In this document: one piece after another, positions 41,881 to 42,179 of the stretch
Layout of the letters: every line of letters starts with the position of its first letter
How positions within the stretch are numbered: position 1 is the first letter of the stretch
NCBI GenBank assembly: GCA_900314585.1
Contig: OMVV01000006.1
Span: 1-42,179, forward strand
Length of the DNA: 42,179 nucleotides
Direction: 5' to 3'
Origin: an uncultured Erysipelotrichaceae bacterium
Lineage (GTDB): Bacteria > Bacillota_I > Bacilli_A > RFN20 > CAG-826
Translations under genes and position numbers: made by a program
The notes under the pieces: generated by a model
Databases searched by the model: none
The model's input: only the letters and a program-made list of their open reading frames with translations
Told to the model about the DNA's origin: nothing

Positions 41881-42179
41881 TGAAGTGAACCCCAAAATGG
41901 ACACACTTCAAAAAAGGCTCAAAAGACAGGAATCAATTAAGGTTCCTGTTTTTTAGTCTTGTTGAGTTATAAAACGCAATCCATTCCTCTACCAGTTGAA
42001 TGTAATGCTCTAAAGATGTGATATTATTATTGTACAAAGTCTCCTTTTTAAGGATTCCGTGCCAACTCTCCATTGGAGAATCGTCAATAGGTGTACCCTT
42101 TCGGCTCATTGAAATAGATATACCTTTAGAAGCACAGATGGCTTTGTATTCATTGGATGTGTATTGGAAACCCTGGTCA
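41881..42179 (-). mobile_element. IS3-family insertion sequence, one end (continues past window)
   Basis: The element ends at TGAAGTGAACCCC (41881; the exact tip could be the TGAACCCC at 41885), an IS3-like terminal sequence beginning with TG, followed by CAAAATGGACACACTTC. The transposase C-terminus lies inside. The other end is outside the window. Confidence 0.8.
41933..42178 (-). CDS. IS3-family transposase OrfB, C-terminal part (runs off window)
   Basis: 82 codons, open to the window edge. It reads DQGFQYTSNEYKAICASKGI, then SISMSRKGTPIDDSPMESWH and GILKKETLY, the second catalytic Asp and the DDE Glu region (M-E-S-W) of rve-type IS3 transposases, ending FYNSTRLKNRN. It has the usual catalytic D and E, so the element could be active if its other half is intact. 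Confidence 0.92.
   Translation of the reverse strand, partial: DQGFQYTSNEYKAICASKGISISMSRKGTPIDDSPMESWHGILKKETLYNNNITSLEHYIQLVEEWIAFYNSTRLKNRNLN

Overview
The window looks like a chromosomal segment from an uncultured, low-GC, gut-type member of the Bacilli (Acholeplasma/RF39/Erysipelotrichales-like). Several in-frame overlaps end in TGA (truA/ecfT at 12875, folT/folC at 16770, abiEii/abiEi at 10581), so TGA is a stop and the code is standard. That excludes the Mycoplasma/Entomoplasma branch. The conserved Bacilli set ecfA1-ecfA2-ecfT-truA ... rplM-rpsI supports the placement; the exact taxon cannot be read from the sequence.

Layout. (1) 1-8.1 kb is an accessory region: the 5' part of ugd (UDP-glucose dehydrogenase), dead IS21 and IS30 scraps, a membrane-anchored KAP P-loop NTPase facing away from a PD-(D/E)XK nuclease-like protein, a chimeric scar made of a glycosyltransferase fragment and a second ugd 5' end, a HEPN-domain protein and a hypoxanthine-DNA-glycosylase-like protein. 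(2) 8.2-19.7 kb is core and mostly on the minus strand: tRNA genes Leu-Thr-Val-Ile, rpsI-rplM behind a near-consensus promoter, an AbiE-type toxin/antitoxin pair, yebC, and one long tightly packed run: zinc-ribbon membrane protein, smpB, folC, folT, dCMP deaminase, ecfA1, ecfA2, ecfT, truA. That run joins folate uptake (FolT plus the shared ECF motor) with folate activation (FolC) and dUMP supply (dCMP deaminase). (3) 19.8-32.7 kb is rich in envelope and lipid genes: a polyprenyl-type glycosyltransferase, a GT4 glycosyltransferase coupled to cardiolipin synthase, a PlsC-like acyltransferase with a zinc ribbon, a GltS-like carrier, a DUF1295-like protein and several small membrane proteins. (4) 32.1-39.6 kb carries a nitroreductase, an HTH-nucleotidyltransferase fusion, a 1177-residue repeat lipoprotein and a metallophosphoesterase lipoprotein operon. 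(5) 39.2-42.2 kb is again accessory: a frameshifted small membrane gene, an AbiH-family abortive-infection protein, small unknown genes and the 3' end of an IS3-family element that runs off the window.

Two general signals stand out. Defence-type genes are scattered along the window (KAP, PD-(D/E)XK, HEPN, AbiE, MNT, AbiH). At least seven genes have a -10 box ending only 6-9 bases before the ATG and no Shine-Dalgarno sequence, which predicts leaderless mRNAs, while others in the same window have clear AGGAGG-type sites. The divergent KAP/PD-(D/E)XK pair is the best candidate here for an undescribed defence system, but that role is inferred from families and context only.
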